DNA from: Austropuccinia psidii
Lineage: Eukaryota; Basidiomycota; Pucciniomycetes; Pucciniales; Sphaerophragmiaceae
Reading direction: 5' to 3'
DNA: 64,000 bases
Assembly: GCA_023105745.1 (NCBI GenBank)
Contig: JALGQZ010000009.1
Coordinates: forward strand, 9,522,937-9,586,936
Shown here: piece by piece, positions 60,893 to 64,000 of the stretch
Layout of the letters: the number at the start of each line of letters is the position of its first letter
Position numbering within the stretch: position 1 is the stretch's first letter
Made by a program: the position numbers and the translations under genes
The notes under the pieces: generated by a model
Databases searched by the model: none
What the model was told of the DNA's origin: nothing
Seen by the model: the letters and a program-made list of their open reading frames with translations, nothing else

Positions 60893-61650
60893 ATGGCCAA
60901 TTCACCAATTTTTGGATCCTATGGGGAAGAATTAATAAAAGAAGACCAAATTATCAATGAAGAGCTTCATTGGTCACCAGAAGATGAAGATTTCAATAAA
61001 GAGAACCTTTGGCACTTTGAGGATACTTCATCAATATCAAGAAACCAAGAAATTGATGAAATCAAGCAATTGCTGAAAATTTTGGAGGTTTCTGACAAAA
61101 CCAATGATCAAATTACTCAAAAATTAATGGACCAATTAAAATTCAAAACATCAAGGCCCATCTTGAAGACACATAAAAGCTCTAAAAATCAAAAATCAAA
61201 CAAAATATTCAGATTTAAACTCAAAAATCACTAGGCAGTGACCTCCTGCCTTATCAAAGAGGAAATTCAATTTTAAACCAAAAATAACCAATTTGTCTCA
61301 CCTAATCTCAAGGAATCATTAGGCAGTGACCTCCTGCTTTATCAAAGAGGAATATCAACTCTCATCAAAGCAAATCAATAATTCCACTCACCAATAAAAA
61401 ACACAATAACTAACCATAAGATCACAAGGCAGTGACCTCCTGCCTTATCAAAGAGGAAATTCAGCTTCATCAGCCAAAAACAAAAAAAAGTCACCAATTT
61501 CACTCACCCATGAAATCACTAGGCAGTGACCTCCTGCCTTATCAAAGAGGAAAATCACTTCTTAGCAACCAAAATCACCATTTTCATTCACCAAAACCCA
61601 ATCATCATAGGGCAGTGACCTCCTTCCTTATCAAAGAGGAATATCCAAAT
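60794..61650. repeat. R1 dispersed hairpin repeat, six copies
   Basis: Six copies of a ~32-bp core, GGCAGTGACCTCCTGCC plus TTATCAAAGAGGAA, at 60794, 61234, 61322, 61428, 61522 and 61611. The last five are spaced 88-106 bp. Each can fold into a GGCAG/CTGCC hairpin. The spacers are less conserved and low in complexity. Confidence 0.85.
60893..61234 (+). CDS. R1 small ORF, unknown
   Basis: 113-codon ORF from ATG 60893. Acidic N-terminal half (many Glu/Asp, with HWSPEDEDF), then a Leu/Ile-rich helical segment and a basic C-terminus. It ends at the first base of a GGCAGTGAC repeat. Not recognised; possibly a regulatory protein of R1 or a remnant of the duplicated domain. Confidence 0.4.
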   Translation: MANSPIFGSYGEELIKEDQIINEELHWSPEDEDFNKENLWHFEDTSSISRNQEIDEIKQLLKILEVSDKTNDQITQKLMDQLKFKTSRPILKTHKSSKNQKSNKIFRFKLKNH

Positions 61651-61774
61651 TCTTACACAAAATTGTCATCCAAAACCCATTAGACCTACCCTCAAAGTAT
61701 TGTGATAAATAAACCTGACAAAATTTTCAAATATATTACCATCAACACTTGAAAATACACCAAATCCATCAAAA

Positions 61775-62521
61775 ATGGAATCATGGCCATTACTTGAAGA
61801 AAATCCCTGGTAATTGGACACAGATGTCAGCTGGCTAGAAGAAAAAGAAGTTTGGGCCAATTATATAAATCCACAAGAAATAGACCAAAATCCTGACTGG
61901 TTCTTGAAAATAGAACCAGAACCCTGTCCTGATATTTCCACCATTGTCCTTTCATATATTGAGTTTGAGGACATCTTTGAAAAAGAAGAATCACCATTAG
62001 AAACTGTAATTTCACATCCATGGAAAGAATTACCTGGATTCAACCTTACAAAATATGAATTCCTGGAGTTACTTACCTGGGATGGAGTTGAAGGCAACCT
62101 TGGAAACAACTACTGGAAGGAAATATTTAACATGGATGAACACTTCAGGAAATCACTGTTTTGGAGGACCTGGGAATGCCAAGACTGGTTCAACCTGCAG
62201 TATTTTAAAATTAAAAATGGTAAAATACGCAAGATCTCCAGAGGGTATATTATTAATAATTCCACCTGGGATTGCCACTGGGAAGAAACACTTATACCAG
62301 CAATCTTCAGTCTCAAAGGTGGTTCAACTCAATTAAATACAGAGGATTGGAGCTCTTTCTGTCAAGAATGCCTTTTCAAAAGTCTCAAAAGAGAGAAATG
62401 GAGGGGAGAAAGATTGATTAAACAAGAATTAGTGAATAAGATACTTGGCCAAAGGAATGAATCAAAACAAATCTCACCTGCTAAGTCCCTAATTCTTTGT
62501 TCCATCCTGTTTCCATTATGA
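61775..62521 (+). pseudogene. R1 second ORF, paralogue of the 60250 domain
   Basis: Frame from ATG 61775, with TAA at 61811-61813, then open to TGA 62519-62521 (about 235 codons). The segment from about 61960 (YIEFEDIF, then LPGFNL, FLELLTWDGVEGNLGN, EIFNMD) aligns with 60255-60440 (YITFEDNY, LPGANL, FLDLLTEEGIKGNLEN, EIFEMA), so the two are duplicates. Function unknown. Confidence 0.6.
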
Positions 62522-62850
62522 TTATTTTTCTTTATTTCTTCTATTTTATTATTTTATTCTTATCCAATGTCTTTTATTATTAGTATTTAATTCTTTATTA
62601 AATAATCAACCTAAAAAAAAAATAAAAAATAAAAAATAAAAAAATAAAAATAAAAATGGATAAAAGGAAATCTCACCTGCTAAGTCCCTAATTCCTTGAT
62701 CTTTAATTCATCCTATTTTCCTTAATATTATTATCATTTATTACTTTTTATTAGTAATTTTACTTTCAGCTTATCTTTTTATACTTATTATTTAATTTTC
62801 CTTAAATAAGCACCCTAAAAAAAACAAAAAAAAAAAAACATTCAACATAA
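62465..62850. repeat. Direct repeat of about 180-200 bp
   Basis: The segment from AATCTCACCTGCTAAGTCCC (near 62469) recurs at about 62668, each copy running into T-rich then A-rich runs. It could be part of the R1 3' untranslated region. Confidence 0.6.
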
Positions 62851-63600
62851 AAAAAATAAAAAATAAAAATAAAAGTAGCTTATATTTATTACTCATAAAA
62901 AAAATCAAATAGACAAAAACCAATAAAATAAAATAAAAAGTAACCTACATATATACATCTATATATATAGATTTAAAGTTTGTTTTTTGTACAAAGTGGC
63001 AAGTGATAATCTTAAGTATCAAGATCATTTTATAAATATTATAAAGATAGAATATACTTATTGAAACATCATCAAGAATCAATTACAGACTTATTTTTCT
63101 TAAAATCATTGTGAATTTTGTTTGCTCATACATAAACGCTTGATTTTATCCATTTGTCTTCTCACTTCAAGCTCCTTGGCAATTTAGTTTTATCGTTTAT
63201 GTCTTAATCATCTTACTTAATTAGATTTTTGTTCATCTCATTTCATTTTATGTTCTCTCGCTCCAAGTTCCAGTGGACCTTGCTTTTATTAATATTTCTT
63301 TTGTATATATAAAAAAAACTGTCTTCATTTTATTTTGTTTTAATTCTCACATATTACATCAAAAAAAAAATTAGGAGTGCGAGCAGTCACTACTCAATAA
63401 GAGAAGAGTAAACTAGGACAAATAACAATGAGCAAGGACTACCTGTCAAAATACAATGTAGACAAATGCAAAGAAGCAAAAATAATTATTAAATATATAA
63501 ATATATATATAAAAGAGAAGAAAAGCAACTATCGATTAGTTACATACACAAAAAAAAATAATAATAAATAAATGAAGGGACTCAAACTGACCTAATATAG
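62851..63600. other. AT-rich low-complexity stretch
   Basis: Long A and AT runs (AAAAATAAAA, TATATATA), no ORF of note and no recognisable 3' LTR of R1. I see nothing else in it. Confidence 0.5.
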
Positions 63601-63705
63601 TTTGCAAGCCGTAATAGCCTGTCCAATGGAATCACAGGGGCATAAATAGTAGGGGTGCATTCTTCTCTGCTGATGGCGTCTTTTGGGTTTAATAGCAGAA
63701 GAGGC

Positions 63706-63945
63706 TCACTCTTTCAAAAAATAACGGAAGGGGTCCGGAACAAAAAGTTGAGGGTCATACTCGCCTTTGATAAAAGCGTAGAAAGCCATCGCGGCTTCTG
63801 GGACTTCCTCTGAATAGGAGAATGGGGAGGAGGCGTTTGAAATTGGTTCCAGAGCTGGAGGAGATGGAGGGGTCGAGTGGGGATTGTTAACCCAATCCCA
63901 GAAGGTGGTGCTTCTTGAAGGAGAGGAGGGACAACCAAATAATAA
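63706..63945 (-). CDS. Possible partial exon, unknown
   Basis: Reverse frame ending at TGA (63706-63708), with a proline/serine-rich part then EAAMAFYAFIKGEYDPQLF and PFRYFLKE at the end. Its composition looks protein-like, but there is no ATG in the frame after the upstream stop at about 63943, so it would need to be a 3' exon or a fragment. Low confidence. Confidence 0.25.
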   Translation of the reverse strand, partial: LLFGCPSSPSRSTTFWDWVNNPHSTPPSPPALEPISNASSPFSYSEEVPEAAMAFYAFIKGEYDPQLFVPDPFRYFLKE

Positions 63946-64000
63946 TTACTCCAGCTCGTCGGTGCTGAAGACCTTGATAAGGTCAGAATAACCCAAACCG

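Overview
The window is eukaryotic and most likely comes from a rust fungus (Pucciniales). The evidence is short GT...AG introns (50-85 bp, some with a CTAAC-type branch site), a Ty3/gypsy chromovirus and a gag-protease element of the kind I associate with rusts such as Austropuccinia psidii, a basidiomycete-type Tnp2 transposase and a fungal TET/JBP-type dioxygenase. The species is inference. I see no ordinary host gene: almost everything is mobile DNA nested inside mobile DNA.

Layers, oldest to youngest. (0) 1-1017 is a decayed Ty3 fragment (R0). (1) About 1018 to at least 62521 is a gag-protease retroelement (R1), with no reverse transcriptase visible. (2) A Ty3 chromovirus (R2, 5640-59321) sits in the R1 protease with a 5-bp TCAAC duplication; its 5' LTR holds a solo LTR (6177-8099, duplication CAAGC). 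(3) A giant DNA transposon X (outer copy, 13843-23503 plus 44826-55899, about 20.7 kb) sits in the R2 RNase H region. (4) A second copy of X (inner, 23504-44825, 21.3 kb) is inserted in the opposite orientation into the first, with a 3-bp AAA duplication. The inner copy carries the uninterrupted equivalent of its own target site and so proves the junction.

X is the notable object. Its termini begin CACC(A/G)GGGCGAA and form 46-bp inverted repeats. Three minisatellites lie inside it. It carries six multi-exon genes: B (unknown, 677 aa), C (TET/JBP-like 2OG-Fe(II) dioxygenase), E (Zn2Cys6-like DNA-binding protein), L (SNF2 ATPase, 737 aa), K (unknown, 623 aa) and I (Tnp2/CACTA-type transposase, about 1,026 codons). 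Order from one terminus is B C (+), E (-), then L (+), K (-), I (+). An imperfect 22-bp palindrome with core GGCATGCC recurs about 365-575 bp upstream of every gene except E, in both copies, which suggests a shared operator. Inner genes B and L are intact; every other copy has stops or frameshifts. The transposase is broken at a different site in each copy. Transposase, putative 5-methylcytosine oxidase, chromatin ATPase and DNA-binding protein on one element suggest a transposon that carries tools against host chromatin silencing; this is inference.

The right end (59322-64000) is the rest of R1, with a duplicated domain of unknown function, six hairpin repeats and AT-rich low-complexity DNA, followed by unassigned sequence.
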